From NCBI GenBank assembly GCA_965229715.1, contig CBDDJL010000002.1, forward strand, positions 1,240,001 through 1,304,000: a stretch of 64,000 nucleotides of DNA, written 5' to 3'. This stretch comes from JAVJST01 sp965229715 (GTDB lineage: Bacteria; Pseudomonadota; Alphaproteobacteria; Rhodospirillales; Casp-alpha2). A program made the position numbers and the translations under genes. Shown piece after piece: positions 34,173-41,586 of the stretch; position 1 is the first letter of the stretch; each line of letters starts with the position of its first letter. The notes below the pieces were generated by a model. It was not told where the DNA came from, did no database searches, and worked only from the letters and a program-made list of their open reading frames with translations.

Positions 34173-34244
34173 CCAGCCCTCGCCCCCTCCCGGCCACCCA
34201 ATCCATTGTAGGGCCGTGGATGGCCGGGAGGGGGCGAGGGCTGG
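34173..34244. terminator. Very long perfect hairpin between murA and an AhpD-like gene
   Basis: A perfect 24-base inverted repeat (34173-34196 and 34221-34244) is separated by 24 bases. The arms are extremely GC-rich (core GCCCCCTCCCGG). No T-run follows on either strand. It sits between convergent genes and may be a bidirectional transcription barrier or a mobile palindromic repeat. Confidence 0.6.
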
Positions 34245-34262
34245 AACCGCCACTTAAACAGG

Positions 34263-34718
34263 CTAGGCCGCCTGATCGACGGGGTGTTGCATCCGGAATC
34301 CGACGGCCAACCGGTTCCATATGTTGATGGCGCCGATAGCGACCGTCAGTTTCGTCGCCTCCGCCTCGCTGAAATGAGCCAGCAGTTCGTCATAGTCCGC
34401 GCGCGGCGCCCCGGTGACGCTTAGGTTCGTCAGGGCTTCGGTCCAGCCCAGTACGGCCCGTTCCGGCGCGTCGTAAATCGGCGATTCCCGCCAGACGCAA
34501 ACGAGTGCGATCCACTGTTCGCTCAGTCCGTCGTTTCGCGCCTCCTTGGTGTGCTTGTCGACGCAATACGCACAGCCGTTGATTTGCGAGGCGCGCAGTT
34601 TCAGCAAGTGCACGAAACGGGGATCCAGTCCCGATTCCTTCTGCACGTAGTTCTCAAGCGACATCACAGCCTGAAGGGCGTCCGGCGCGGCGTTGATGTA
34701 GTCGGCGCGTTGCTCCAT
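34263..34718 (-). CDS. Carboxymuconolactone decarboxylase/AhpD family alkylhydroperoxidase-like protein
   Basis: A 151-residue AhpD-fold protein with the redox motif Cys49-Ala-Tyr-Cys52 followed by His56 (NGCAYCVDKHTKEA), the pattern of alkylhydroperoxidase core-domain proteins. LLKLRASQINGC, SPIYDAPERAVLGWTEALTNL and WNRLAVGFRM are typical. It probably reduces peroxides or acts as a stress thiol protein. The start at 34718 has a purine-rich ribosome site upstream. It lies 16 bases downstream of an Rrf2-type regulator gene, likely in one operon under the palindromic operator at 35256. Confidence 0.9.
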   Translation of the reverse strand: MEQRADYINAAPDALQAVMSLENYVQKESGLDPRFVHLLKLRASQINGCAYCVDKHTKEARNDGLSEQWIALVCVWRESPIYDAPERAVLGWTEALTNLSVTGAPRADYDELLAHFSEAEATKLTVAIGAINIWNRLAVGFRMQHPVDQAA

Positions 34719-34734
34719 GAGATGTTTCCTTTTT

Positions 34735-35244
34735 TCAATTGGACGATGGTCGCGTTTGTCGGACGTTCTGCGCGAAGAACGCGCAAACACCGGCGGCGAT
34801 GCCGCCATCGTCGGCGGCTTCGAGTTCTTCCAGCAGCTGCGCGACCGTTACCTTTCGGAGTTCTTCCCGGTAGGCCCGCTCGGCGCGCAACATGGCGGCA
34901 TTGATCTGACAGGGCGCGGTGAAGTAGCGCTTCGGCAACGGGTTTGGCCCGTTCTGGCGGATTTCCTTGCATTGGAACGCCGGTTCGGCGCCTTCGACGG
35001 CGAGGACGATATCGAGCAGCGTGATTTTTGACGGATCCCTGGCGAGCCTGTAACCGCCGCGTGGACCGGGCACGGTTTCAACGATTCCGGCACCGGAAAG
35101 CGCTTGAAGGTGTTTCAGCAGATAACTGGGCGAGACGCCGTGAAACTCGGCCAGTGCGGCGGCCGATAGAACCCCGCCCTCAGGCAACGGGCTCAGCATC
35201 GTTACCGAATGAATGGCCTGTTCGACACCGTCACCGAGTTTCAT
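34735..35244 (-). CDS. Rrf2 family transcriptional regulator
   Basis: A 169-residue Rrf2-type regulator with an N-terminal winged helix (about 1-75; LSAAALAEFHGVSPSYLLKHLQALSGAGIVETVPGPRGGYRLARD). Cysteines lie at 92 (FQCKEI), 112 (APCQIN) and 154. Iron-sulfur members of the family have three cysteines spaced within about a dozen residues. Here only two are near that region and far apart, so cluster binding is uncertain. A perfect 17-base inverted repeat lies 12 bases upstream of its start, consistent with autoregulation, and it heads an operon with the AhpD-like gene. Confidence 0.9.
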   Translation of the reverse strand: MKLGDGVEQAIHSVTMLSPLPEGGVLSAAALAEFHGVSPSYLLKHLQALSGAGIVETVPGPRGGYRLARDPSKITLLDIVLAVEGAEPAFQCKEIRQNGPNPLPKRYFTAPCQINAAMLRAERAYREELRKVTVAQLLEELEAADDGGIAAGVCAFFAQNVRQTRPSSN

Positions 35245-35255
35245 AAGACAATCTT

Positions 35256-35294
35256 CGATTTAATCATGGATATAATTTATCCATGATTAAATCG
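35256..35294. promoter_or_regulatory. Long perfect palindrome, probable Rrf2 operator
   Basis: Arms of 17 bases (35256-35272 and 35278-35294) are perfect inverted repeats around the 5-base spacer taatt; the arm core is TTTAATCATGGATA. It is AT-rich in a GC-rich setting, contains TATAAT and lies 12 bases upstream of the Rrf2 start, so it should overlap that gene's promoter. Most likely it is the operator for autoregulation; an attenuating mRNA hairpin is the alternative. Confidence 0.75.
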
Positions 35295-35341
35295 TGCCGA
35301 GCAGCGCGTCAATGTCATTTCCTGCATTCAATTTGGAGAGA

Positions 35342-35674
35342 TCAGGTCGGCCGCTTGAACCGCGACCCGTCGAACCGGGCCGGGAATCTCCGCTCCAGAA
35401 ATGTCATGATGGCAACGGCCCAGCGGTTTTCCGAGCGCGCGACCATCAGAATGACCGGGAACAGGAAAGATATCAGCAGAATGGACGCGCCGGCCATCAT
35501 CATGATGATGGTCGCCAGAACAGCCATGAACTGTCCGAAGACGGCGAACAGGCCGCCGCTGTCGTAATGCAGGCTCCAATCGGTGACGACGGCCCAGGCG
35601 GCGACGAGAAGCGGCACTTCGATAAAGAAGAACCACGCCTTGGAATTGCGCAAATCGGCAGTCTTGGCGAGCAT
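35342..35674 (-). CDS. Hypothetical membrane protein
   Basis: A 110-residue protein with three hydrophobic stretches: about 13-28 (AWFFFIEVPLLVAAWAVV), 42-58 (LFAVFGQFMAVLATIIM) and 60-78 (AGASILLISFLFPVILMV). They are followed by a basic tail (ERRFPARFDGSRFKRP). I do not recognise the family. It lies alone between the Rrf2 operator and hisG on the minus strand. The Met-rich IIMMMAGAS and the overall composition fit an inner-membrane protein with its C-terminus in the cytoplasm. Confidence 0.6.
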   Translation of the reverse strand: MLAKTADLRNSKAWFFFIEVPLLVAAWAVVTDWSLHYDSGGLFAVFGQFMAVLATIIMMMAGASILLISFLFPVILMVARSENRWAVAIMTFLERRFPARFDGSRFKRPT

Positions 35675-35861
35675 GCCGGGTCGTCCCTGTTCTGATTGAT
35701 CCGGAAGTCTAGCAGTCTATGCCGCCGGCGTTAAGGGGCCGGGTGCGGAATACCCCCGGACGATGTCATCTGGCCAACACGGGCAAAAAGCGATAAGACG
35801 TGCCGGCCAAGACGGCGGTCGGGTGATATCGCGCCGCTGGAAGCGCTACAGGATTGAAAAA

Positions 35862-36557
35862 GTGACGGAAACGACGACCGCACCGGGCCCGAACGCCGCC
35901 AACGAACCACTCGTGCTGGCATTGCCCAAAGGGCGCATCCTGAAGGAAGTGATGCCGATCGTGAACAGCGCCGGCATCGAACCCGAGGCCGCGTTCCATG
36001 AAGACGACGACCGGCGGTTGCGGTTTTCGACCAACGTACCGGGCCTGGATATCATTCGCGTGCGTAGCTTCGACGTGGCGACCTTCGTTGCCTTCGGCGC
36101 GGCGCACATCGGCGTCGCCGGCAATGACGTGCTGATGGAGTTCGACTATCCGGAAATCTATGCGCCCGTCGATCTGGGTATCGGCAAGTGCCGGCTTTCC
36201 GTCGCCGAACCGGCGGATATGGTCGCCAACGACGATCCGCAAACCTGGTCGAGCGTCCGGGTCGCCACCAAGTATCCGTCGATCACGGCGCAGCATTTCG
36301 CCCGGCGCGGCGTCCAGGCCGAATGCATCAAGCTCAACGGCGCCATGGAATTGGCGCCGACACTCGGGCTCTGCCGTCGCATCGTCGACCTGGTGTCGTC
36401 CGGCGCGACCCTGAAGGCCAACGGCCTCAAGGAGATCGAAGTCATCGCCGAGGTCACGTCCCGGCTTGCCGTCAATCGCGCTGCCTGGAAACGCCGTCCG
36501 TCGGAAATTACCGACTGGATCGAACGTTTCAGGGCCGCCGTCGACAAGGCGGCCTGA
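35862..36557 (+). CDS. hisG: ATP phosphoribosyltransferase, short form
   Basis: A 231-residue short-form HisG, catalysing the first step of histidine synthesis. LALPKGRILKEVMPIV, DVATFVAFGAAHIGVAGNDVLME and ELAPTLGLCRRIVDLVSSGATLKANGL are family landmarks. The short form normally needs a HisZ partner, which is not in this window. The start is GTG 35862, chosen from the AGGA ribosome site 8 bases upstream and the position of the first strand; the frame is open 33 codons further but that part looks non-coding. It is directly followed by hisD. Confidence 0.94.
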   Translation: MTETTTAPGPNAANEPLVLALPKGRILKEVMPIVNSAGIEPEAAFHEDDDRRLRFSTNVPGLDIIRVRSFDVATFVAFGAAHIGVAGNDVLMEFDYPEIYAPVDLGIGKCRLSVAEPADMVANDDPQTWSSVRVATKYPSITAQHFARRGVQAECIKLNGAMELAPTLGLCRRIVDLVSSGATLKANGLKEIEVIAEVTSRLAVNRAAWKRRPSEITDWIERFRAAVDKAA

Positions 36558-37859
36558 ATGGCGCAGCGGCTTTCGACGTCGGATGCCGGTTTCGAAGCCG
36601 CGTTCTCGGCGCTGCTGTCGGCCAAGCGCGAGCAGGCTCCGGAGGTCGCCGACACGGTTGCCGCGATTATCGACGACGTCAGGCAGCGCGGCGACGCGGC
36701 GCTGATCGAATACACGGCGCGGTTCGACCGCTTCGATCCGGCCGGGTGTGGCCTCGTCATCGGCGCCGCCGAGGTCGACGCAGCCTGCGCCAGGGTCGAT
36801 GCCGATACCCTGAACGCGCTCGATCATGCCGCGGAGCGTATTCGCGCGTTTCATGAAAAGCAGCTGCCCGACGATCTCGCTTATACGGATGCGGTCGGCG
36901 TGCGGCTCGGCTATCGCTGGACCGCCGTGGGCGGCGCCGGGCTCTATGTGCCGGGCGGCACGGCGGCTTATCCGTCATCGGTGCTGATGAACGCACTGCC
37001 GGCCAAGGTCGCCGGCGTCGACCGTCTGGTCATGGTGGTGCCGACGCCCGACGGCACGCTCAATCCGCTGGTGCTGGCTGCGGCGCGGACCGCGGGCATC
37101 GACGAAATCTATCGTGTCGGCGGTGCTCAGGCGGTTGCCGCGCTCGCCTTCGGGACCGAAACCATTCGGCCGGTCGACAAGATCGTCGGGCCCGGCAATG
37201 CCTACGTCGCCGCCGCCAAGCGCCAGGTCTTCGGCACCGTCGGTATCGACATGATCGCCGGGCCGTCGGAGATTCTAGTGGTCGCCGATGCCGGGAACGA
37301 TCCGGCGTGGATCGCTGCCGATCTGCTCAGCCAGGCCGAGCACGATGCGGTCGCGCAATCGATCCTGATGACCGACGATGCGGCGTTTGCGGGTGCTGTC
37401 GAAATGGCCGTCGAGTCGCACCTTGCGACGCTTGAGCGGCACGATATTGCGGCGGCGAGCTGGCGCGACTTCGGCGCGGTGATCGTCACCGAAACGCTCG
37501 ACGAAGCGCCGGCGCTGGTCGACCGGGTCGCACCGGAGCACCTCGAGCTGGCGGTCGAGGATCCGGATGCGCTGGCGGCGCGTATCCGCAATGCGGGCGC
37601 CATCTTCCTCGGCCGCTATGCGCCGGAAGCCGTCGGCGATTACATCGCCGGCCCCAACCATGTGCTGCCGACGGCACGGAGCGCGCGTTTCTCGTCCGGT
37701 CTCGGCGTGCTGGATTTCATGAAGCGGTCTTCGATGATCGCCTGCGACGCGGCGGCGTTGAATGCCATCGGGCCGGATGCGGCGGCGCTGGCCCGCGCCG
37801 AAGGGCTCGGCGCGCATGCACTGTCGATCGATATCCGGCTCAACCGGCGCAACGGCTGA
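36558..37859 (+). CDS. hisD: Histidinol dehydrogenase
   Basis: A 433-residue enzyme that oxidises histidinol to histidine in two NAD-dependent steps. Recognised by YVPGGTAAYPSSVLMNALPAKVAGV, IYRVGGAQAVAALAFGTETI, DKIVGPGNAYVAAAKRQVFG, the zinc and catalytic region LLSQAEHDAVAQSIL and RVAPEHLELAVEDPD, and GPNHVLPTARSARFSSGLGV. The ATG follows the hisG TGA with no gap, so the two are translationally coupled. The next gene starts 19 bases on. Confidence 0.97.
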   Translation: MAQRLSTSDAGFEAAFSALLSAKREQAPEVADTVAAIIDDVRQRGDAALIEYTARFDRFDPAGCGLVIGAAEVDAACARVDADTLNALDHAAERIRAFHEKQLPDDLAYTDAVGVRLGYRWTAVGGAGLYVPGGTAAYPSSVLMNALPAKVAGVDRLVMVVPTPDGTLNPLVLAAARTAGIDEIYRVGGAQAVAALAFGTETIRPVDKIVGPGNAYVAAAKRQVFGTVGIDMIAGPSEILVVADAGNDPAWIAADLLSQAEHDAVAQSILMTDDAAFAGAVEMAVESHLATLERHDIAAASWRDFGAVIVTETLDEAPALVDRVAPEHLELAVEDPDALAARIRNAGAIFLGRYAPEAVGDYIAGPNHVLPTARSARFSSGLGVLDFMKRSSMIACDAAALNAIGPDAAALARAEGLGAHALSIDIRLNRRNG

Positions 37860-37878
37860 GCGGCCCGGAGGCAACGGC

Positions 37879-38352
37879 ATGTCCGACCGCCAGCGAATTT
37901 CCGATATCCGGCTCGACGAGCATTCGATCGTGCGGCGCAGCCCGCAGGTCGAGCACGAGCACAAGGTCGCCGTCTTCGATCTGCTGGAGGAAAACCACTT
38001 CGCCCCGGTCGGGGACTATCACGGGCCCTACAAGGTCGCGCTCCGCATCGAGGAAGACCGGATCGTCATGGAAATCTCGGACGAGGGCGACGTCCGCATG
38101 ACCGAGATCGCGCTGTCGACAAAACCGCTGCGCCGCGTGATCAAGGACTACTTCATGATCTGCGAGAGCTATTTCGAGGCGATCAAGACCAAGGCGCCGT
38201 CGCAGATCGAGGCGATCGACATGGGCCGCCGCGGCTTGCACAACGAAGGCGCCGAAATCCTCCGCGAACGGCTCGCCGACAAGGTCGAGATCGACGGCCC
38301 GACGGCGCGCCGCCTGTTCACGCTGATCTGCGTGCTGCACGTCAGGGGCTGA
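37879..38352 (+). CDS. UPF0262 family protein
   Basis: A 157-residue alphaproteobacterial protein of the UPF0262 family, recognised from RISDIRLDEHSIVRRSPQVEHEHKVAVFDLLEEN and IKDYFMICESYFEAIKTKAPSQIEAIDMGRRGLHNEGAEIL. Function is unknown; the family is nearly always encoded between hisD and a low-molecular-weight phosphatase gene, as here. It is soluble and has no obvious catalytic motif. A GGAGG lies 9-13 bases before ATG 37879. It is cotranscribed with hisGD. Confidence 0.93.
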   Translation: MSDRQRISDIRLDEHSIVRRSPQVEHEHKVAVFDLLEENHFAPVGDYHGPYKVALRIEEDRIVMEISDEGDVRMTEIALSTKPLRRVIKDYFMICESYFEAIKTKAPSQIEAIDMGRRGLHNEGAEILRERLADKVEIDGPTARRLFTLICVLHVRG

Positions 38353-38357
38353 CGCGG

Positions 38358-38804
38358 ATGGCAGAGCTTCCCGGCGCCGTGCTGTTTTCGTGCACGCATA
38401 ACTCCATTCGTTCGCCGATGGCGGAATCGATCCTCAAGCATCTGCACGGCCATCAGATCTATGTCGATTCATGCGGCGTCCGCGAGGGCGAGATCGACGG
38501 TTTCGTGATTGCGGTCATGGACGAGATCGGCATCGACGTTTCGCGCCACAAGGCCAAGACCTTCGACGATCTCGAGGACTACTCCTACGACCTGATCATT
38601 TCCTTGTCGCCGGAGGCGCAGCACAAGGCGGTCGACATGACCCACTACATCGACTGCGATGTGGAATTCTGGAACACCTTCGATCCGAGCGTGTTGCCGT
38701 CCGAGGACCGCGGGGCCCTGCTCGGCGCCTACCGTCAGGTCCGCGATCAGCTGATGACCCGCATCAAGGACCGTTTCCCGACCGCCGGCGCCATCGATAC
38801 GTAA
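38358..38804 (+). CDS. Low molecular weight protein-tyrosine-phosphatase family protein
   Basis: A 148-residue protein with the phosphate-binding loop Cys12-THNSI-Arg18-Ser (FSCTHNSIRSPMAE), matching CX5R of low-molecular-weight phosphatases and arsenate reductases. Asp109-Pro110 (FDPSV) could be the general acid. It starts 5 bases after UPF0262 and belongs to the same conserved cluster ahead of infA. Substrate is unknown; arsenate reductase activity is less likely because the later redox cysteines are not placed as in ArsC. Confidence 0.92.
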   Translation: MAELPGAVLFSCTHNSIRSPMAESILKHLHGHQIYVDSCGVREGEIDGFVIAVMDEIGIDVSRHKAKTFDDLEDYSYDLIISLSPEAQHKAVDMTHYIDCDVEFWNTFDPSVLPSEDRGALLGAYRQVRDQLMTRIKDRFPTAGAIDT

Positions 38805-38899
38805 TCGCAGCCTGTCCGGGCTTCATGTTTAAAGGCTTGATTTTCGCCACTTATGCGGTCACTTTCCGCGCAATCTGACGACAGACACCAAGGGAACAC

Positions 38900-39118
38900 A
38901 TGCCCAAAGAAGACGTCCTAGAGTTTACCGGCACCGTGACCGAGCTGCTGCCGAACGCCATGTTCCGCGTCAAGCTCGACAACGATCACGAGATTCTCGC
39001 CCATACGGCGGGCAAGATGCGCAAGCACCGTATCCGCGTGCTGGCGGGCGACCGGGTCAACGTCGAGATGACCCCGTACGACCTGACCAAGGGCCGCATC
39101 ACCTTCCGTTTCAAGTAG
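38900..39118 (+). CDS. infA: Translation initiation factor IF-1
   Basis: A 72-residue OB-fold protein, MPKEDVLEFTGTVTELLPNA and MFRVKLDNDHEILAHTAGKMRKHRIRVLAGDRVNVEMTPYDLTKGRITFRFK in order, essentially the textbook IF-1 sequence. It binds the A site of the 30S subunit during initiation. AAGGGA lies 8 bases upstream. It precedes maf and the RNase E/G-like gene, the usual alphaproteobacterial order. Confidence 0.98.
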   Translation: MPKEDVLEFTGTVTELLPNAMFRVKLDNDHEILAHTAGKMRKHRIRVLAGDRVNVEMTPYDLTKGRITFRFK

Positions 39119-39155
39119 GCCGCCCGTTCCTCGAACGCCATCCGGAGAGACCGGC

Positions 39156-39785
39156 ATGCGCAGTTCCTCCGGTAGTTTTTCTGGTCCCGAACCGACGCCG
39201 ACGACCGGCAAGCGGCTGATTCTCGCATCGGCGTCGCCGCGGCGTCTCGACCTGTTGCGCCAGATCGGCATCGAGCCCGATGCGGTCGTCGCCGCGGACA
39301 TCGACGAGACGCCGCTGAAACGCGAGTTGCCGGGGCCGATGGCGCGCCGTCTCGCCGTCGTCAAGGCGCAGGCGGTCGCGGCCGCCGAGCCGGATGCCTA
39401 CGTGCTCGGCGCCGATACGGTGGTCGCCGCCGGCCGCCGCGCGCTCGGCAAGCCTGCGGATGCGGGCGAAGCCGGCCGCTTTCTCGATCTTCTGTCGGGA
39501 CGCCGTCACAGGGTCCATGGCGGCGTGGCGCTGATCACGCCCGCGGGCGATATCCGCACGCGGCTGGTGGTGACACGCGTTCAGTTCAAGAGACTGAGCC
39601 CGGCGGAGCGCGCCGCCTATCTGGCAAGCGACGAGTGGCGGGGCAAGGCCGGCGGCTATGCCATTCAGGGCTACGCCGTGCGCTTCGTGACGGCGATCAA
39701 CGGGTCGTACCCGAACGTGGTCGGCCTGCCGCTCGCCGAGGTCGCGGCCCTGCTCGCCGGGCACGGCATCGGCGTCGCGCCATGA
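39156..39785 (+). CDS. maf: Maf family nucleotide pyrophosphatase
   Basis: A 209-residue Maf/HAM1-like protein with the signature LILASASPRRLDLLRQIGI, YVLGADTVVAAGRRALGKP and GGYAIQGYAVRFVTAINGSYPNVVGLPL. These enzymes hydrolyse dTTP/UTP or modified nucleotides to limit incorporation errors. The N-terminus carries about 17 extra residues (MRSSSGSFSGPEPTPTTGK) ahead of the first strand, so the true start may be further in. Its stop overlaps the next start (ATGA). Confidence 0.94.
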   Translation: MRSSSGSFSGPEPTPTTGKRLILASASPRRLDLLRQIGIEPDAVVAADIDETPLKRELPGPMARRLAVVKAQAVAAAEPDAYVLGADTVVAAGRRALGKPADAGEAGRFLDLLSGRRHRVHGGVALITPAGDIRTRLVVTRVQFKRLSPAERAAYLASDEWRGKAGGYAIQGYAVRFVTAINGSYPNVVGLPLAEVAALLAGHGIGVAP

Positions 39786-40912
39786 GCGACGGCCCGCTGA
39801 CGGTCCTGATCGACGGCCTGACCGCCGAGGTTCGCACCGCCGTGCTGCGGGACGACGCGCCGGTCGCCTTTTCCATCCATCCGCCGGCCGCCGGGCCGCG
39901 TCTCGGCGATATCTACGCCGCCCGTATCCGGAAAATCGGCAAGGAAGGCGCGTTCGCCGATCTCGGCGGCGGCCACGACGGCTTTCTCCCGGCGCATGCG
40001 TTGAAGGGCCGCAACCTTTCGGAAGGCGATCTCGCCGCCGCCGAAGTGCGGCGCGAGGGCGTGCGCGGCAAGGGCTGCCGTCTCGCGCCCTGCGATGCGG
40101 ACATCGCCGCCGCCGACGGTCCGGGCCTCCTCGAAGCCGGCCCCGGCCCGGCACTGGAACGCATTCTCACGCTGCCGGCGGCGGCAATCGCGCGGATCGT
40201 CGTCGAGGGTGCGGACGCCTTCGCGGCGGTTGGGCAGGGCGTTGCGCCCGAGTTGGCGCCGCGGGTCGAACGCCATGCGGCGGCGACGCCGCTGTTCGAG
40301 GCGTTCGGCATCGAGGGCGATCTGACGGCGGCGGCGGAGCCCGAAATCGCCATGCCGGACGGCGGGCGGCTGATCGTCGAGGAAACCGCCGCGCTGACCG
40401 CCGTCGACATCGATTCCGGCGCGGCCGCGCCGGCGCGCGCCAACGACCGCGCCGTCCCGCTGATCGCCCAGGCCATCGGGCTGCGCGGTCTCGGCGGCGT
40501 CATCATGATCGATCCGGCGGCCTCCAACGACCGGCAGGCGGGGTTCCGCATGGCCGAGGCGCTCGGCCTGTCGTTTGCGGCTGCGGGCATCGACGGCGAC
40601 GTCAAGGGCGTGACCCGCGCCGGCCTCGTCGAGGTTGTCGTCCGCAAGCAGCGCGAAAGCGTCGCCGAAACGTTGAAGCGGTTGCGGACCCGCGCCTACG
40701 CCGCGATCCGGACGGCGCACGGTGCGGCGGCGCACCATCCGGGCCGGGCGCTCGCGATTCGCGCCAACGTCGATCTGACCGAACTGCTCGGCCGCGATGT
40801 CTTCGCCGGCGAGTTCGCGGCGTTCCGGGCGCGCCACGGCGTCGGCTTGCACCTTGCGACCGATGACGCTATGGCTCGGGGCATGTTCGATATCGTGGAG
40901 CATCGCTCGTGA
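39782..40912 (+). CDS. rng: Ribonuclease E/G family protein (short form)
   Basis: A 376-residue RNase E/G-like endoribonuclease. An S1-like region (about 40-75; GDIYAARIRKIGKEGAFADLG) precedes the catalytic domain, where Asp209 (TAVDIDSG) and Asp244 (GVIMIDPAA) are at the positions of the two metal-binding aspartates of RNase E. The zinc-link CPxCxG and the scaffold tail are absent, making it about 110 residues shorter than RNase G. It overlaps maf by 4 bases and the YacG gene by 4 bases, so it is firmly in this operon. Short versions at this locus are, from memory, usual in alphaproteobacteria. Confidence 0.88.
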   Translation: MSDGPLTVLIDGLTAEVRTAVLRDDAPVAFSIHPPAAGPRLGDIYAARIRKIGKEGAFADLGGGHDGFLPAHALKGRNLSEGDLAAAEVRREGVRGKGCRLAPCDADIAAADGPGLLEAGPGPALERILTLPAAAIARIVVEGADAFAAVGQGVAPELAPRVERHAAATPLFEAFGIEGDLTAAAEPEIAMPDGGRLIVEETAALTAVDIDSGAAAPARANDRAVPLIAQAIGLRGLGGVIMIDPAASNDRQAGFRMAEALGLSFAAAGIDGDVKGVTRAGLVEVVVRKQRESVAETLKRLRTRAYAAIRTAHGAAAHHPGRALAIRANVDLTELLGRDVFAGEFAAFRARHGVGLHLATDDAMARGMFDIVEHRS

Positions 40913-41166
40913 GCGCGCCGAATAATAACGGTGATAACAATGGCGGCGAGGGCGGCGGAAATAACGGCGCCGAAATCGTCGCGCTGACCGGCGGCAAGTG
41001 TCCGCTGTGCGGCAAGCCGAGCCGGCAGGAAACCCGCCCGTTCTGCTCGCGCCGCTGCGCCAACCGCGACCTCGGAAACTGGTTCAACGAGAGCTATTAC
41101 GTGCCGGGCCACGAGACCGTCGACCCCGAGGACGAAGTCGCCAACGGCGACGACGAAGAGGTCTGA
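40909..41166 (+). CDS. yacG: DNA gyrase inhibitor YacG
   Basis: An 85-residue zinc-finger protein with Cys31, Cys34, Cys46 and Cys50 (CPLCGKPS and FCSRRCANRDLGNW), the YacG pattern; the E. coli homologue binds GyrB and inhibits gyrase. The first 20 residues are Asn/Gly-rich and low-complexity. The start is GTG 40909, overlapping the stop of the RNase E/G gene (GTGA). It is longer than usual because of the N-terminal extension and an acidic tail. Confidence 0.92.
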   Translation: MSAPNNNGDNNGGEGGGNNGAEIVALTGGKCPLCGKPSRQETRPFCSRRCANRDLGNWFNESYYVPGHETVDPEDEVANGDDEEV

Positions 41167-41185
41167 ATTCAGTAGACCAGATCGT

Positions 41186-41219
41186 GATTTGCCGGCGCGA
41201 GGCGCCGGAACGGCAAATC
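41186..41219 (+). terminator. Hairpin after yacG
   Basis: A perfect 7-base stem ccggcgc-gag-gcgccgg (41192-41208) is extended by gatttg/caaatc (41186-41191 and 41214-41219) with a short bulge. It probably ends the maf-rng-yacG transcript, although no T-run follows. Confidence 0.5.
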
Positions 41220-41248
41220 GCGTGAATCTGTTCTACATCTTTGATATC

Positions 41249-41308
41249 GATCGGATTCACACGTTGAAACGAGAGCGAAACCGATCGCGTTTCCAACGTG
41301 ATCCGATC
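41249..41308. repeat. Long imperfect hairpin upstream of tRNA-Phe
   Basis: Arms gatcggat-tca-cacgttg (41249-41266) and caacgtg-atccgatc (41294-41308) pair with a 3-base bulge. An inner aaacg/cgttt pair continues the stem. It lies in the 213-base gap between yacG and tRNA-Phe; its role is unknown. Confidence 0.5.
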
Positions 41309-41379
41309 TTGTTTCGGGCGCTGGACAGCCCCGCCGATTTTGCCTATACAGCCAATCCTCACTGTCCGTTCGCGGCAGC

Positions 41380-41455
<76 letters not shown>

Positions 41456-41586
41456 CCTCCAAGTCGCACCCAAATGATCGCAATGGGTTAAAGCCCAAAA
41501 GTGACAGAGCTAGTCACACCGTGGTGCGGTTTTGTCACCTCGAGCCAAGTTTGGTGAACGTGACACTAGAGCGAACGCTGTAATAT

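Noticed and set aside
35763..35861. Upstream extension of hisG
   Set aside because: The extra 33 residues are basic and unlike HisG; GTG 35862 has an AGGA site and fits the family length.
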